Below are positions 17,011-26,710 of a DNA stretch of 64,000 nucleotides, one piece after another (position 1 is the first letter of the stretch; each line of letters begins with the position of its first letter). Below the pieces are notes generated by a model. It saw only the letters and a list, made by a program, of their open reading frames with translations. It ran no database searches and was not told the origin of the DNA. This DNA comes from Acinetobacter silvestris (GTDB taxonomy: Bacteria; Pseudomonadota; Gammaproteobacteria; Pseudomonadales; Moraxellaceae), in NCBI RefSeq assembly GCF_002135235.1, contig NZ_NEGB01000001.1, positions 62,001-126,000 of the forward strand. Reading direction: 5' to 3'. The position numbers were made by a program, and so were the translations under genes.

Positions 17011-17612
17011 CACCAGCTCTCCATTCCGTTAGTTGGAGCACCACAGTCTGTATATGCTACGTTAGCTGATGTTTTATTTTTACAACGTAATCCAACACTG
17101 GTCAGCAAATAGGTATAATTTTTATTTGCGTCTTTAGACAATGCTTTTATAGCATAACTGCGCCCCAAAGCTGCATCATCTGTCAACTTTTTACTAGTAT
17201 CTTGTAAATCCATAATTGTAATGACATATTTTATATTGGTACCTGTTGCTCCTTGAGGTAAGTTCACTTCGACTAAAGGATCGTCATTTTTACATCGATT
17301 ACTTCCATTAATACTGATCGTGCCGCCATATAAATATTTAGGATCAAAACATCGATAAGTAAAATTTTTAGCTCTAAATCGCTCCAATTGTTCCGCAATT
17401 TTTTGGATTTCTTGTTCCGCAGCGGATGCTTGGTTACGCCTTACATACTCCTGATATGAAGGAATCGCAATTACAGCAAAAATTGTAATAATGACCACCA
17501 CGACCATTAGCTCAACAAGGGTAAATCCTTGTTGAGCTTTTTTAAGTCCACTTACCTTTAAATAAGTGGACTGGACAATAGATGAGCTGAACTCAGGGTT
17601 TATTTGATCCAT
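17010..17612 (-). CDS. Minor type IV pilin, PilE/ComE-ComF-like
   Basis: The 200-residue prepilin has the processing site '[22 protein letters not shown]', the Glu at +5 of the mature protein and a hydrophobic helix to about residue 55. The leader is unusually long (about 29 residues) because the only in-frame start is the ATG at 17612, which overlaps the end of pilY1 by 13 nt. Four cysteines ('YRCFDPK', 'SNRCKND', 'GLRCKNK', 'YTDCGAP') could form two disulfides. It is coupled to the neighbouring minor pilin gene by a TGATG overlap. A perfect hairpin lies inside the leader-coding part. Confidence 0.87.
   Translation of the reverse strand: MDQINPEFSSSIVQSTYLKVSGLKKAQQGFTLVELMVVVVIITIFAVIAIPSYQEYVRRNQASAAEQEIQKIAEQLERFRAKNFTYRCFDPKYLYGGTISINGSNRCKNDDPLVEVNLPQGATGTNIKYVITIMDLQDTSKKLTDDAALGRSYAIKALSKDANKNYTYLLTSVGLRCKNKTSANVAYTDCGAPTNGMESW
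17545..17572 (-). repeat. 10-bp inverted repeat inside a prepilin leader coding region
   Basis: Arms AGTCCACTTA (17545-17554) and TAAGTGGACT (17563-17572) with an 8-nt loop form a perfect hairpin in the mRNA between the start codon and the prepilin cleavage site codons. It encodes part of the atypically long leader. It is not followed by a U-run, so it is not a terminator. Confidence 0.75.
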
Positions 17613-20600
17613 TTATCATACCATCGTGTTGGATTAATAATCTGCTGGCAGCTCCATTTTCCAGTTCCCTTTTCATTACCAGTGAGTGTTTTATCTGAGC
17701 ATGCTCCCGGACCGGCAATTGGAGCAAGTGCTAAACCACGAATCCCCGAACCGATTGGATCACTGTTACACTCAGCCACCCCAGGAGGACAGTCTGTTGT
17801 TTTAGTTTGGAAGCCTGTTTTACTTTCACGACCACCTGGCCCACTGTCTACCGTTCCATCAGATTTTAAACAGGCTCCAAATGGCAAGCAGTACTTCTGA
17901 CGGTCAGTTTCGCCGACGATTCTTGGCTTACATGGATCTTGATCCGCAATTCCCGTACCTTGAGGATCATAGACTGGAATAATAAGATTTCCAGTTATTG
18001 CAAATGGCTCTTCATAGGCTTTCATACCGCCAGCCACACGAAATGCCGTACCACCTCGTTCAGCACCAGTACTCATGCTCGATAAGGAGCGATACCATCC
18101 CTCTTTAATGCTACTACTAGAACCAAAGAATTTATTAGCAACTAGACCAGTCAATAGTTGTGGGTTTTGTTGTAATTTATCTAAAGTAATAGCAACTGTT
18201 TTTAAACTTGCAGTAGATTTCATCAGTGCTGGATTTATAAAATCTCGGTCTATCAAACCATAAACATTATTAACTGAGCGGTCATTGAGTGCTGTGGTTG
18301 GTAATAACTTTTCACGCCCAACTGTTGGCACAACATCCAAAGGTGTACTTCGATTCCCTGAAGCAAGACCAACTACTAGGAATGTATTCGCACCTTCATC
18401 ATGAATTGTTAGTGTTGGTGCTTCATAAAAACGAGGTGCTTTGCTACCAGTATAATCCCACTTATTATTTGTAGTATCGTTACTCGCTAAATTCGCAATT
18501 CGTGCAACACGCACACCAAAATTACTATAGCTTGAGCCTGTTTGAGTTTGATAGTTATCAAAATCAGCACGGAATACCTGCCCACCTAGATCACCAAAAT
18601 ACAAGTTATCAATTAGACCATCACCATCGCGATCTATTGCACCAATACGACTGACAATACTATGTAGAAGATATTTTTTATCACCATCTGCTGAGTTCGC
18701 ACTATAGGTTGTAGACCAGATTAACTCACCTGTTGTCGCATCAACCATATACACGGCATTACCTTGCGCCTGAGTTTTACTATTACAAGTTGTATCAGGA
18801 AAATCTGTATCTGAAACTTTCGTATTTAGAGCAAATCTTGGATTTTCATAACATTGGTCATAGCCACCACCGACAATCATGACCCGACGGTTTTTGCCTT
18901 GATAACGGACATTAGCCAATACTGGCTTGGACCATGACTGCCCCATACGGCTAAATCCAGTAACATCTGCTCCCAATCTGAATAATAACTTAGGACTTGC
19001 AGGATTGAGGACATCAAGGCCATAGTAACTCCCGCCCCCCATGCGCATACCACCATAAATATTCATGGTCAGTGCTTTTACTGTACTGGTCTCAGCTGAT
19101 GAAGAACCACGTTGAGTTTTATAAGTAGAGTCAGAAATCCATGCCCCATCTGTACCTGATACAGGTGAATTATCATCGGTCTGACCTTTGATTAATGCCT
19201 TAGAACCTAATTTACTTCTTAAAAGTTCAGCAGGCACAAAAACCATCTGTTCTTGACCAGTCTGACTATCCGCTATATGTAAGCCACCATCCATCGTTCC
19301 ATACAGAACCGATTGATTGCGAGTATTGGTTAAAGTACCTGTTTCATCCAAAGTACCTGAATATGTCAACTGTACAGGTAATGAATGGATACTTCCGCCC
19401 ATCGCCAAATGTGGTGCTTTAGGTATTTCTAGCGTATCAGGCAGTTTAGTTGCTGTCTCATCATAAGGGATGCTAAATCCAAGATAATTCAGTAATTTAA
19501 TTTTTGTTAAAACAGGAAAATCTTTTAAAGTCGTTTGCGATTTAAATTGAGAGAGTACATATGCTGCTGCTCCACTAGTTGGAATCGTTCCACCTGGAAC
19601 TTTTAACAGACTCGTATTATTACCAGCATTTGTTAAATTCGCAGCATCATTTGCATTTACATCAGTAAATAAGTTTCGCACCGCATTTGCATTTGCTGCA
19701 TATGCATATTGTGGCGGTTTAATTTTGAGGTCTTCTGCTTGCCCAAGAATTGGCATAGGAACTTTAGAATATGCTCCACCTAGACGAATAATCCCTCCAT
19801 CATTATAATTGTTCCCACTATAGACACTACTATTGTTCCATAAGTCTTTAGTTCCTGTGTTAAAGCCACCCTGTTTATCATAAACTAATGTAGCTCCATC
19901 TGCTGCGGCAAAAGCACCTGCGTTAGCTCCCTTTTGTATAACTTGATATTTTTTCAAGTTACCAGCCCAAGCAAGATCAGTACCCTGTGGGTTAGGCTCT
20001 AAACCACGTAAATAACCATAGGGTTGTAAACCTGATGGATTTAAATTATCCACCGGCACAGAAATTGCACCAGTCGTCAATGGTTCTAAAGGCGCTTTGC
20101 CCAGATTATTAATAAATGCAATAACACTATCAGTCACGCCCTGTTGAGATTGTGTCTTAAAGAACCCCCCATTGCCATATCCTGGATATGTCAATGCAAG
20201 TGATCCATTCTGACCAGGAGAGCAAGCATCATCTCCTGTACGATCCGGCTGCGTTCTTGAACTTAATTTACATGCCTGCTGAACATGAGTATCAGTTAAG
20301 GTATTAAAGTCACTACCGAAACCAACAAATGCGGTCTGAATAGATATCCCAGCCGGATTACTATTTTTATCAAATAATTTTTTTGCATATTCACCCATGC
20401 AATTCCAGGCAGCATCTGTACCTGAAACTAATCCACCAGTTGTTGGACATGAAAATCCTGCGCCATTATTACTCAATGTTGTGGACATTAATGCATTCGC
20501 TTCTGATGCACTCGAACCATTCGCCTCACCATCGGACAAGACATACACACCTTGTCCATCACAAGTTACCCGATCTGCCGGAGCAGGTAGAGGAGAAATA

Positions 20601-21394
20601 TAATTATACGAATTCTTTACAGAAGAATCAGAAGCATAAAACCCACTATTCACAGGCGGATTTAGTGTAAAAGCACCTGTTTTACTATAACAAGTTCCCT
20701 TGCTATTTTTGCCATTCATTATCACTGTACAACTTTTTGAATTTGTACCTAGCTCTGCAGCAGGTGGTGTGGATGATGCAGTCCAACTCGAACATTTATC
20801 CCCCTGAATGGTGTCACAAACATACCAATCTCCACTGGCATAAAAATAAACAGGAACAACTGAGTTCCCTACATTATATTCGTACTTACGTAAGGTTGTA
20901 GTTCCCATTAAATAAGCTGCTGCCTCAGCATAAGCATGTGCTGTGGGCGTACCACCAGAGGCTGTTAAGTTTTTGACTGCATCTTTTAATTTTACTCGCT
21001 GTGCAGAACCAACCTCATCTAAAGTTTTGGCTTCCACTAAAATCCGAGCAGTCTTACCATCACCACCGACTGAATAATGCCCCAACCCAACTCGAACGTC
21101 TTTTAACGTGGGATTATTACTATCCAAAAATGCATTCATACCATTTTTCAATCGTGTTATTCGTGATCCAGTCTGACCGCTATCGCCCCCTCCCATACTT
21201 CCAGAAGTATCCAACATCATCACAATCGTTTTTTTACCAGCGGTAGGATTAGCATAAATCTGTAAATCACTTGCCTGAACTACCGAAGAAGCAATCAGTG
21301 TTGTACCAACAAAAGCGGAAACAAAAGAAATTCCTCGACTTAATTGCGTCATTTTAGTTTCAAGAACGAACCTATTTTTCTGTTTTTTCATCAT
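17600..21394 (-). CDS. pilY1: Type IV pilus tip adhesin/assembly factor PilY1 (ComC-like)
   Basis: The 1264-residue secreted protein promotes pilus assembly with the minor pilins and sits at the tip. It has an N-terminal signal peptide ending near 'SVVQAS'. A von Willebrand A-like domain carries the MIDAS motif DTSGS (residues 62-66), with an inserted Cys-rich stretch. The C-terminal PilY1 beta-propeller has the calcium loop DRDGDGLID at about 921-929, which in Pseudomonas controls retraction. The end of the protein is again Cys-rich. The length is typical of PilY1 (about 1160-1300). It lies inside the minor pilin operon, 14 nt after pilX, and corresponds in position to comC of A. baylyi, needed for natural transformation. 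Confidence 0.93.
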   Translation of the reverse strand: MMKKQKNRFVLETKMTQLSRGISFVSAFVGTTLIASSVVQASDLQIYANPTAGKKTIVMMLDTSGSMGGGDSGQTGSRITRLKNGMNAFLDSNNPTLKDVRVGLGHYSVGGDGKTARILVEAKTLDEVGSAQRVKLKDAVKNLTASGGTPTAHAYAEAAAYLMGTTTLRKYEYNVGNSVVPVYFYASGDWYVCDTIQGDKCSSWTASSTPPAAELGTNSKSCTVIMNGKNSKGTCYSKTGAFTLNPPVNSGFYASDSSVKNSYNYISPLPAPADRVTCDGQGVYVLSDGEANGSSASEANALMSTTLSNNGAGFSCPTTGGLVSGTDAAWNCMGEYAKKLFDKNSNPAGISIQTAFVGFGSDFNTLTDTHVQQACKLSSRTQPDRTGDDACSPGQNGSLALTYPGYGNGGFFKTQSQQGVTDSVIAFINNLGKAPLEPLTTGAISVPVDNLNPSGLQPYGYLRGLEPNPQGTDLAWAGNLKKYQVIQKGANAGAFAAADGATLVYDKQGGFNTGTKDLWNNSSVYSGNNYNDGGIIRLGGAYSKVPMPILGQAEDLKIKPPQYAYAANANAVRNLFTDVNANDAANLTNAGNNTSLLKVPGGTIPTSGAAAYVLSQFKSQTTLKDFPVLTKIKLLNYLGFSIPYDETATKLPDTLEIPKAPHLAMGGSIHSLPVQLTYSGTLDETGTLTNTRNQSVLYGTMDGGLHIADSQTGQEQMVFVPAELLRSKLGSKALIKGQTDDNSPVSGTDGAWISDSTYKTQRGSSSAETSTVKALTMNIYGGMRMGGGSYYGLDVLNPASPKLLFRLGADVTGFSRMGQSWSKPVLANVRYQGKNRRVMIVGGGYDQCYENPRFALNTKVSDTDFPDTTCNSKTQAQGNAVYMVDATTGELIWSTTYSANSADGDKKYLLHSIVSRIGAIDRDGDGLIDNLYFGDLGGQVFRADFDNYQTQTGSSYSNFGVRVARIANLASNDTTNNKWDYTGSKAPRFYEAPTLTIHDEGANTFLVVGLASGNRSTPLDVVPTVGREKLLPTTALNDRSVNNVYGLIDRDFINPALMKSTASLKTVAITLDKLQQNPQLLTGLVANKFFGSSSSIKEGWYRSLSSMSTGAERGGTAFRVAGGMKAYEEPFAITGNLIIPVYDPQGTGIADQDPCKPRIVGETDRQKYCLPFGACLKSDGTVDSGPGGRESKTGFQTKTTDCPPGVAECNSDPIGSGIRGLALAPIAGPGACSDKTLTGNEKGTGKWSCQQIINPTRWYDKWIK

Positions 21395-21408
21395 TGTTCT
21401 CCCACCTT

Positions 21409-22230
21409 TTAAGGTGCTTCAACTTGAATATCACGGGATCTCATTTCCATTTCTTGGACTTGAGTACTGACTGGAACACCTTTTCCAACTAGGCAGCCAG
21501 CCATAGTCTGTTTCCCCTTTAATTCTTTAGCAAGATTATCATTGATATAGCCTACTGTTGCCGAGCTACCAATACACTTTTGAATTTCTTCAATATTATT
21601 ACGAGAAAAACTTGGCATAATGGCAGTCGAAGTAATACGAATACGAGCTTCAACTTTATCTTTTGCAACAGTTGCTCCTACTGACTGATCAGATCCTCTT
21701 TCAAGGTCAGCACCAATTGCAGCGCTCGGTTCTGAAATTACTTTAACAGCAACTTGAGTCACCACAGCTTCGCGCGAACTGCCAAAATCTTTTGTTAAAT
21801 CACAAAACCCACTACGATTGTTATAAACTGAATCAATAGTCGCTTTAGTATCTGAAGCTACAGTCTCATCTGGTGGAATTAAAACGGTCGTGTCAAATGC
21901 ACTATCCACAATTTCTTTCGAAGTTGGCTTATAACAAAAGACAACCTCTTTACCAGGACTTGCTTTGTGTAATGCAATTGCCTGACCTACGGCGGTAGTT
22001 ATTTGCGTTAAGTGTCCATAATCTGACACATTCAAAAAATAATTACTTGGAGTATCCCCTGTTTGAGATAAAAGCTGTCCAACCTGACTATTCGTCGCAA
22101 TATTCAACGATGTCATCGCTGTACGAATTCCCATAATCCCCATAATCGTAATCAGCACTAACATAATTAAAACAACTATTAAGGTTGCTCCACGCTGGTG
22201 ATGCATTTTCATTTTAGAATTTGAGTTCAT
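21409..22230 (-). CDS. pilX: Type IV pilus minor assembly protein PilX
   Basis: The 273-residue protein begins 'MHHQRGATLIVVLIMLVLITIMG' after eight residues: a prepilin-like site with Gly at -1 and Ala at +1, and no Glu at +5. This is the PilX/GspK-type exception associated with the tip of the pilus. The start overlaps the pilW stop as ATGA, implying translational coupling. It works with FimU, PilV, PilW and PilY1 in priming pilus assembly. The 'RGATLIVVLIMLVLIT' N-terminus is the PilX N-terminal domain (PF14341). Confidence 0.88.
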   Translation of the reverse strand: MNSNSKMKMHHQRGATLIVVLIMLVLITIMGIMGIRTAMTSLNIATNSQVGQLLSQTGDTPSNYFLNVSDYGHLTQITTAVGQAIALHKASPGKEVVFCYKPTSKEIVDSAFDTTVLIPPDETVASDTKATIDSVYNNRSGFCDLTKDFGSSREAVVTQVAVKVISEPSAAIGADLERGSDQSVGATVAKDKVEARIRITSTAIMPSFSRNNIEEIQKCIGSSATVGYINDNLAKELKGKQTMAGCLVGKGVPVSTQVQEMEMRSRDIQVEAP

Positions 22231-23225
22231 CGAGGTACCCCCAAACCATTTCGCATAGCAACTGATGTTGTATAAACTCGGCGCGCATACTGTGTTTTGG
22301 CATCATTAAGCGTAACGCTTTGATTCAAAATTAATATTTTTTTCGTTAAATCAATATTTTTATTTTTAGTATCATCTAATGAACGCACAAGAACGGCCAT
22401 TTTCACCAATACTATCCGTGGTGGTTCTTCGGCAGGTGTTTTTGCTCTTGCTGTATTTGCTGCTGCTCGATATTGATTAATCGTGTAATAGGCTAAATTA
22501 TTATTACTGTCACGCGTTCCAAATTGGACAGTAAAGTGATCCACACGTGGCATAATAATCTGTCCAGCATCACCAAAAGCTGTAATAGTCGTTGGTTTTG
22601 CTATTGGATTCGCTCCTAATGCTGTTGGGGTATTAGCATCACATGCAAGACCAAAATTAACTCCTGATGTTGCATCGGCTGGATCACGTCTCAAAAAATA
22701 ACGCTGAATAACATAATCCCCTTCCTGAACATTCTGCCCTTCACAATTCACCATATCATTTGGTGCAACAAATTGAATGGTGAGTTGATCACTTGTTAAA
22801 TCAACATTGGATAAACCTTGCCATTCATTTTTCACAGTACTAACATCTTCCTGATTCCCTTTACTGTGACTTAGAAGTCCTGAAGAAATAAATGGTGCAG
22901 CTGCTGGATAGGGAATATTCGTTTTGTTATTGGTTGCATCAAGCGCTGTCAACACAATTCCGCCCCATGGCGTTTGATCATTTAAATCTGGACGTACAAT
23001 ATTTCCGAAATTGGCTAAACGAATATCACGAGCCATATAATCTAGCCCAAATACACCACTACTCTGTAATTCCGCATTGGCTTCTTGCATACGAGAAGTC
23101 AAAAATCCACCAATAAATAATTGAATTGCAGCAGCAGCAACCAAAAGCCCCAAAACCAAGGCAATCATTAATTCAAGTAATGTAAAACCTTTTTCGACAT
23201 TCAATGTAGTCATCTTTTTATTCAT
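22227..23225 (-). CDS. pilW: Type IV pilus minor pilin PilW (ComB-like)
   Basis: The 332-residue prepilin, counted from ATG 23225, has the leader 'MNKKMTTLNVEKG' and mature start 'FTLLELMIALVLGLLVAAAAIQLFIGG'. A longer frame upstream (another 21 codons) is disfavoured because this ATG overlaps the pilV stop as TGATG. The large C-terminal domain ('PRVDHFTVQFGTRD', 'ARRVYTTSVAMRNG') is typical of PilW. It is a component of the priming complex, and the position corresponds to the com minor pilin genes of A. baylyi. Confidence 0.88.
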   Translation of the reverse strand: MNKKMTTLNVEKGFTLLELMIALVLGLLVAAAAIQLFIGGFLTSRMQEANAELQSSGVFGLDYMARDIRLANFGNIVRPDLNDQTPWGGIVLTALDATNNKTNIPYPAAAPFISSGLLSHSKGNQEDVSTVKNEWQGLSNVDLTSDQLTIQFVAPNDMVNCEGQNVQEGDYVIQRYFLRRDPADATSGVNFGLACDANTPTALGANPIAKPTTITAFGDAGQIIMPRVDHFTVQFGTRDSNNNLAYYTINQYRAAANTARAKTPAEEPPRIVLVKMAVLVRSLDDTKNKNIDLTKKILILNQSVTLNDAKTQYARRVYTTSVAMRNGLGVPR

Positions 23226-23767
23226 CAGTATGCCTCCATCATGAGACATTTCGAGTTTGCAGTATAAATACCAGCACTTGACATGCAATTACTCACATCA
23301 GCTGTACTAGTCGTTGCTGATAAGGTTGTGTCACCCCATGCAATAAATAAACATTGGCGTTTCACTGGTGCAGCAGATACACCTGGACAATCTGTCATCG
23401 TAATATGCATACCGATATCAAAAGCCGATTGGGCTGTATTGTAGGCATCATATATCGCCATTTGCTGTGGCGTACATTTTACTGAAGGGTTCAAACAACT
23501 TGCCGCTGGTGCTGTAGGAGCACTGGTTAATGATGTATATCCACGTACTGCTGCTGGATAGCTTGTCTGCCCATCTGGATTTGCTCGAATATTCTCAGCA
23601 AGCCCTCTTAAAACAAGCATACCCTGTGAACGTGAAAGTGCTTCTGAAGAGGCATCGACTGCTCTTAACTGTAATACCGTATAACCAAGTACACCTATTG
23701 CCAGTAATAACAGTGCGACCAAAACCTCCATCAAGCCAACACCCTTTTGATGTTTTATTATTATCAT
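23225..23767 (-). CDS. pilV: Type IV pilus minor pilin PilV
   Basis: The 180-residue prepilin has the leader MIIIKHQKG and the mature N-terminus 'VGLMEVLVALLLLAIGVLGY', with Glu at +5. The following 'VLQLRAVDASSEALSRSQG' and 'LAENIRANP' match PilV (PF22150/GspI-like). It starts one nt after the fimU stop and its own stop overlaps pilW. It has several cysteines in the globular domain. Confidence 0.9.
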   Translation of the reverse strand: MIIIKHQKGVGLMEVLVALLLLAIGVLGYTVLQLRAVDASSEALSRSQGMLVLRGLAENIRANPDGQTSYPAAVRGYTSLTSAPTAPAASCLNPSVKCTPQQMAIYDAYNTAQSAFDIGMHITMTDCPGVSAAPVKRQCLFIAWGDTTLSATTSTADVSNCMSSAGIYTANSKCLMMEAY

Positions 23768-24268
23768 TTAACAAGTTCCCGTCGTTTGGGTCACATTACC
23801 TAATTGCAAAATAGTTATCGTTCGCAATTCTTTGCCTGCACATAAACTCATGGTTTTTTGAGCCCCACTTGAACCTATTTCATTAAATACAATTTGAGTT
23901 GCACTGCCAGATTTTAAATCTACCCGAGAATCAATCGCTACTAAGATCACTTGATTTGCAAGTAAATCTGCCTTTTCTTTTGGATCAGTTGTAGTCGTAT
24001 AATTTACAATCGCTGCCGTCGCACAATCATCTTTTGTGTAAGCTGCCCCAGCAACAGTTTTATTAGGACATACAGCTACAGTTCTCTTCATTACCGAGGC
24101 CTGTGACTTTGCAAGATTAAATGCACTGACCAATGCCCGCGTATTACTATTTAACTTCTGACTCAATATAAGTCGATTAAAAGAAGGAACCGCCATCGTG
24201 GCAATAATCGCCAATACTGCAATGGTTACCATTAACTCAACCAAGGTAAATCCTTTGTTTTTTTGCAT
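23768..24268 (-). CDS. fimU: Type IV pilus minor pilin FimU/FimT
   Basis: The 166-residue prepilin has leader MQKNKG and the mature N-terminus '[28 protein letters not shown]', the GspH/FimT pattern. I use ATG 24268, preceded by GGGGATCGGG. A TTG six codons earlier (24286) is possible but lacks a better ribosome site. It is the first gene of the fimU-pilV-pilW-pilX-pilY1-minor pilin operon, whose genes overlap or nearly touch throughout. The 160-bp upstream gap to ispH must contain its promoter. Confidence 0.88.
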   Translation of the reverse strand: MQKNKGFTLVELMVTIAVLAIIATMAVPSFNRLILSQKLNSNTRALVSAFNLAKSQASVMKRTVAVCPNKTVAGAAYTKDDCATAAIVNYTTTTDPKEKADLLANQVILVAIDSRVDLKSGSATQIVFNEIGSSGAQKTMSLCAGKELRTITILQLGNVTQTTGTC

Positions 24269-24353
24269 CCCGATCCCCAATAGCAAAACTTTACCCTATT
24301 AAAAATAATACCTAACTTAATTACAAATTGAACACATAAAGGATAGAAGGCAT

Positions 24354-24388
24354 AAAAAAACAGATAATTGCCAAAATACAATTACCTG
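24354..24388 (-). terminator. ispH terminator
   Basis: Arms CAGATAATTG (24361-24370) and CAATTACCTG (24379-24388, one G-U wobble). On the minus strand they are followed by TTTTTTT. Confidence 0.75.
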
Positions 24389-24428
24389 TCAAATTAAGAA
24401 TTTAAAGAGAGTGTTACCTCTTTAACAG

Positions 24429-25379
24429 TTATGCCTGAATTACAGAGATACGTAACTCTTTAGGTAAACTAAATGTAATATTTTCTTCACGACCACTCAG
24501 TTCTTGTGGTGCTGTTGCACCCCAGTCTTGTAAACGCTGAATCACTTGCTTAATTAAAATCTCTGGGGCGGATGCACCTGCTGTCACCCCAATTTTATCA
24601 GCGGTATTAAACCACTCCTGCTTAAGCTCATCGGCATTATCAACCAGATAAGCATGTTTCCCCATACGTTCGGCCAACTCACGTAATCGATTAGAATTCG
24701 AGGAATTTGGTGAACCCACAACTAAAACAACATCGCATTGATTGGCTAAATCACGCACTGCATCTTGACGATTTTGCGTGGCATAACAAATATCATCTTT
24801 ACGCGGACCTTGAATTTTTGGGAATTTACGACGCAAAGCATCAATAACTTTCGCAGTATCATCAATCGATAAGGTAGTTTGGGTCACGAAAGCGACTTTT
24901 TCAGGATGATGTACATTTAAAGAAGCGACATCCTCCTCATCTTCTACCAAATAAATATCGCCGCCATTCTTTTTGTCATATTGCCCCATAGTTCCTTCAA
25001 CTTCTGGATGACCTTCATGACCAATGAGAATGGCTTCAGTACCTTCACGTGCATATTTGGTGACTTCAATATGCACTTTCGTCACCAAAGGACAAGTTGC
25101 ATCAAATACTTTTAAACCACGACGCTCTGCTTCTTGTTGAACGGCTTTCGATACGCCATGCGCACTAAAAATTACAATATTATCATCAGGAACTTCATCG
25201 AGCTCCTCGACAAAAATAGCACCGCGCTGACGTAAATCATCGACCACAAACTTATTATGCACAACTTCATGGCGTACATAAATAGGCGGATTAAAACATT
25301 CAAGCGCACGGTTGACGATCGCAATTGCTCGGTCGACACCTGCACAGAAACCACGTGGATTCGCCAATACAATTTCCAT
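24429..25379 (-). CDS. ispH: 4-hydroxy-3-methylbut-2-enyl diphosphate reductase
   Basis: IspH (LytB) makes IPP and DMAPP in the last step of the non-mevalonate isoprenoid pathway using a [4Fe-4S] cluster. The 316-residue protein shows the three cluster cysteines in '[11 protein letters not shown]' (Cys12), '[11 protein letters not shown]' and '[11 protein letters not shown]', and the active-site '[13 protein letters not shown]'. It is divergent from gmk and ends at its own terminator. Confidence 0.97.
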   Translation of the reverse strand: MEIVLANPRGFCAGVDRAIAIVNRALECFNPPIYVRHEVVHNKFVVDDLRQRGAIFVEELDEVPDDNIVIFSAHGVSKAVQQEAERRGLKVFDATCPLVTKVHIEVTKYAREGTEAILIGHEGHPEVEGTMGQYDKKNGGDIYLVEDEEDVASLNVHHPEKVAFVTQTTLSIDDTAKVIDALRRKFPKIQGPRKDDICYATQNRQDAVRDLANQCDVVLVVGSPNSSNSNRLRELAERMGKHAYLVDNADELKQEWFNTADKIGVTAGASAPEILIKQVIQRLQDWGATAPQELSGREENITFSLPKELRISVIQA

Positions 25380-25514
25380 AAAGCCCTCAACCTTCGCTTA
25401 AATTCTGAGATAAATTTATTGATAAAACTACAAACAAATTGCAAGTTGCTATTTTGTTTGATACTCGTCTACTTTAAAATAGAGAAGATATTTTATCATA
25501 TCAGGAAAAATATC

Positions 25515-26135
25515 ATGTCGGGTCTATTGTTTGTCGTTTCTGCAGCCTCAGGAACGGGCAAAACATCTCTTGTAAAAGCCCTACTTGAACGTGTCAGCAA
25601 TTTACACGTTTCTGTTTCTCATACTACGCGTACGCAACGTCCTGGTGAGTTAGATGGTGTGCACTACCATTTTACCAGCAAAGAATCTTTTCTTTCTCTC
25701 GTTGAACAAGGTGGATTTATTGAGTTTGCAGAAGTTTTTGGTAACTATTATGGTACCGCTCAAGCGACTGTAAAAGAGCAATTGGCCAAAGGACATGATG
25801 TTTTACTTGAAATTGACTGGCAAGGTGCCGAACAAGTTCGTAAACTTTTTCCTGAATCTAAGCAAATCTTTATCTTACCGCCGACTCAATTTGATTTACG
25901 CCAACGCTTATCGAATCGTGGTACTGACTCTGTAGAGGTGATTGAACATCGTCTCAGTTGTGCCGTCGAAGATATGCAACAATATGTAAATTTCGACTAC
26001 ATCATTATTAATGATGACTTTAATAAAGCTTTACACGATTTAGAATCCGTCATTAATGCCAATCGCTTGAAGCTTAGTCAGCAAGCCGAGCGCCATCAGC
26101 TCTTAATTCAACAACTCATCACTCCACAATCCTGA
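25515..26135 (+). CDS. gmk: Guanylate kinase
   Basis: Gmk phosphorylates GMP to GDP with ATP. The 206-residue protein has the Walker A motif 'SAASGTGKTSL' near the N-terminus, the GMP-binding 'SHTTRTQRPGELDGVHYHF' and 'IEFAEVFGNYYGT', and 'DVLLEIDWQGA'. The start is ATG 25515, after AGGA at 25503-25506. The open frame runs 86 codons further upstream, but only as an antisense shadow of ispH, and the product length from 25515 equals the usual 205-207. It is followed by rpoZ and spoT, the conserved gmk-rpoZ-spoT order that links GTP supply and (p)ppGpp. Confidence 0.97.
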   Translation: MSGLLFVVSAASGTGKTSLVKALLERVSNLHVSVSHTTRTQRPGELDGVHYHFTSKESFLSLVEQGGFIEFAEVFGNYYGTAQATVKEQLAKGHDVLLEIDWQGAEQVRKLFPESKQIFILPPTQFDLRQRLSNRGTDSVEVIEHRLSCAVEDMQQYVNFDYIIINDDFNKALHDLESVINANRLKLSQQAERHQLLIQQLITPQS

Positions 26136-26225
26136 TGAATACCGCGATTAAAACTTGAGTCTATACTGAAAGCATTTTATACTGCGCAGTCTATTTAAAA
26201 AATTTATATTCAAACGAGAATTCTT

Positions 26226-26507
26226 ATGGCACGCGTAACCGTTGAAGATTGTTTAGACCATGTGGACAACCGCTTTGAGCTTGTACTAGTGGCAAGCAAA
26301 CGCGCGCGTCAATTGGCACGTCAAGGTATTGAACCAACTGTAGAATGGGACAATGATAAACCAACTGTTGTTGCTTTACGTGAAATTGCCTCTGGCCATG
26401 TCACTAAAGATATTTTAAAACAACGTGATCAAGATTACCAAACGTCTAGCTTAGATTTAGCACTTTCTGCAAATAGCTTGAATTTAGATGGTTTTTCTTT
26501 TCAATAA
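26226..26507 (+). CDS. rpoZ: RNA polymerase omega subunit
   Basis: The 93-residue omega subunit starts '[20 protein letters not shown]' and contains '[12 protein letters not shown]' and '[15 protein letters not shown]', the conserved contacts with beta-prime. It helps assemble RNA polymerase and forms one ppGpp site. It lies 90 nt after gmk and ends in a strong terminator, so spoT needs read-through or its own promoter. Confidence 0.97.
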   Translation: MARVTVEDCLDHVDNRFELVLVASKRARQLARQGIEPTVEWDNDKPTVVALREIASGHVTKDILKQRDQDYQTSSLDLALSANSLNLDGFSFQ

Positions 26508-26520
26508 GATTTAACCAATA

Positions 26521-26555
26521 AAAAAGGCCTAGTTTTCAGACTAGGCCTTTTTTAT
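26521..26555 (+). terminator. rpoZ terminator
   Basis: Perfect 13-bp stem AAAAAGGCCTAGT/ACTAGGCCTTTTT (26521-26533, 26540-26552) with a 6-nt loop and trailing T's. Confidence 0.92.
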
Positions 26556-26710
26556 TTGCGAATCTGATATGAAACATTAGACAAATCGCTAAATATTTGT
26601 TAAAAAAATTAAAGTATTTCTTTTTGAAAAAATTGACCAGTAGTGCAATTTTATTTTCATTCAAAGATTGCAAAAAATTTGTCAAATTAAAAATTGAATA
26701 TAGGTGTTAT

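Noticed and set aside
25257..25514. 86-codon N-terminal extension of gmk
   Set aside because: It is antisense to ispH; ATG 25515 with AGGA gives the standard guanylate kinase length.
26597..26710. 38-codon N-terminal extension of spoT
   Set aside because: It starts at a TTG and has no counterpart in the family; ATG 26711 gives the normal length of about 701 residues.
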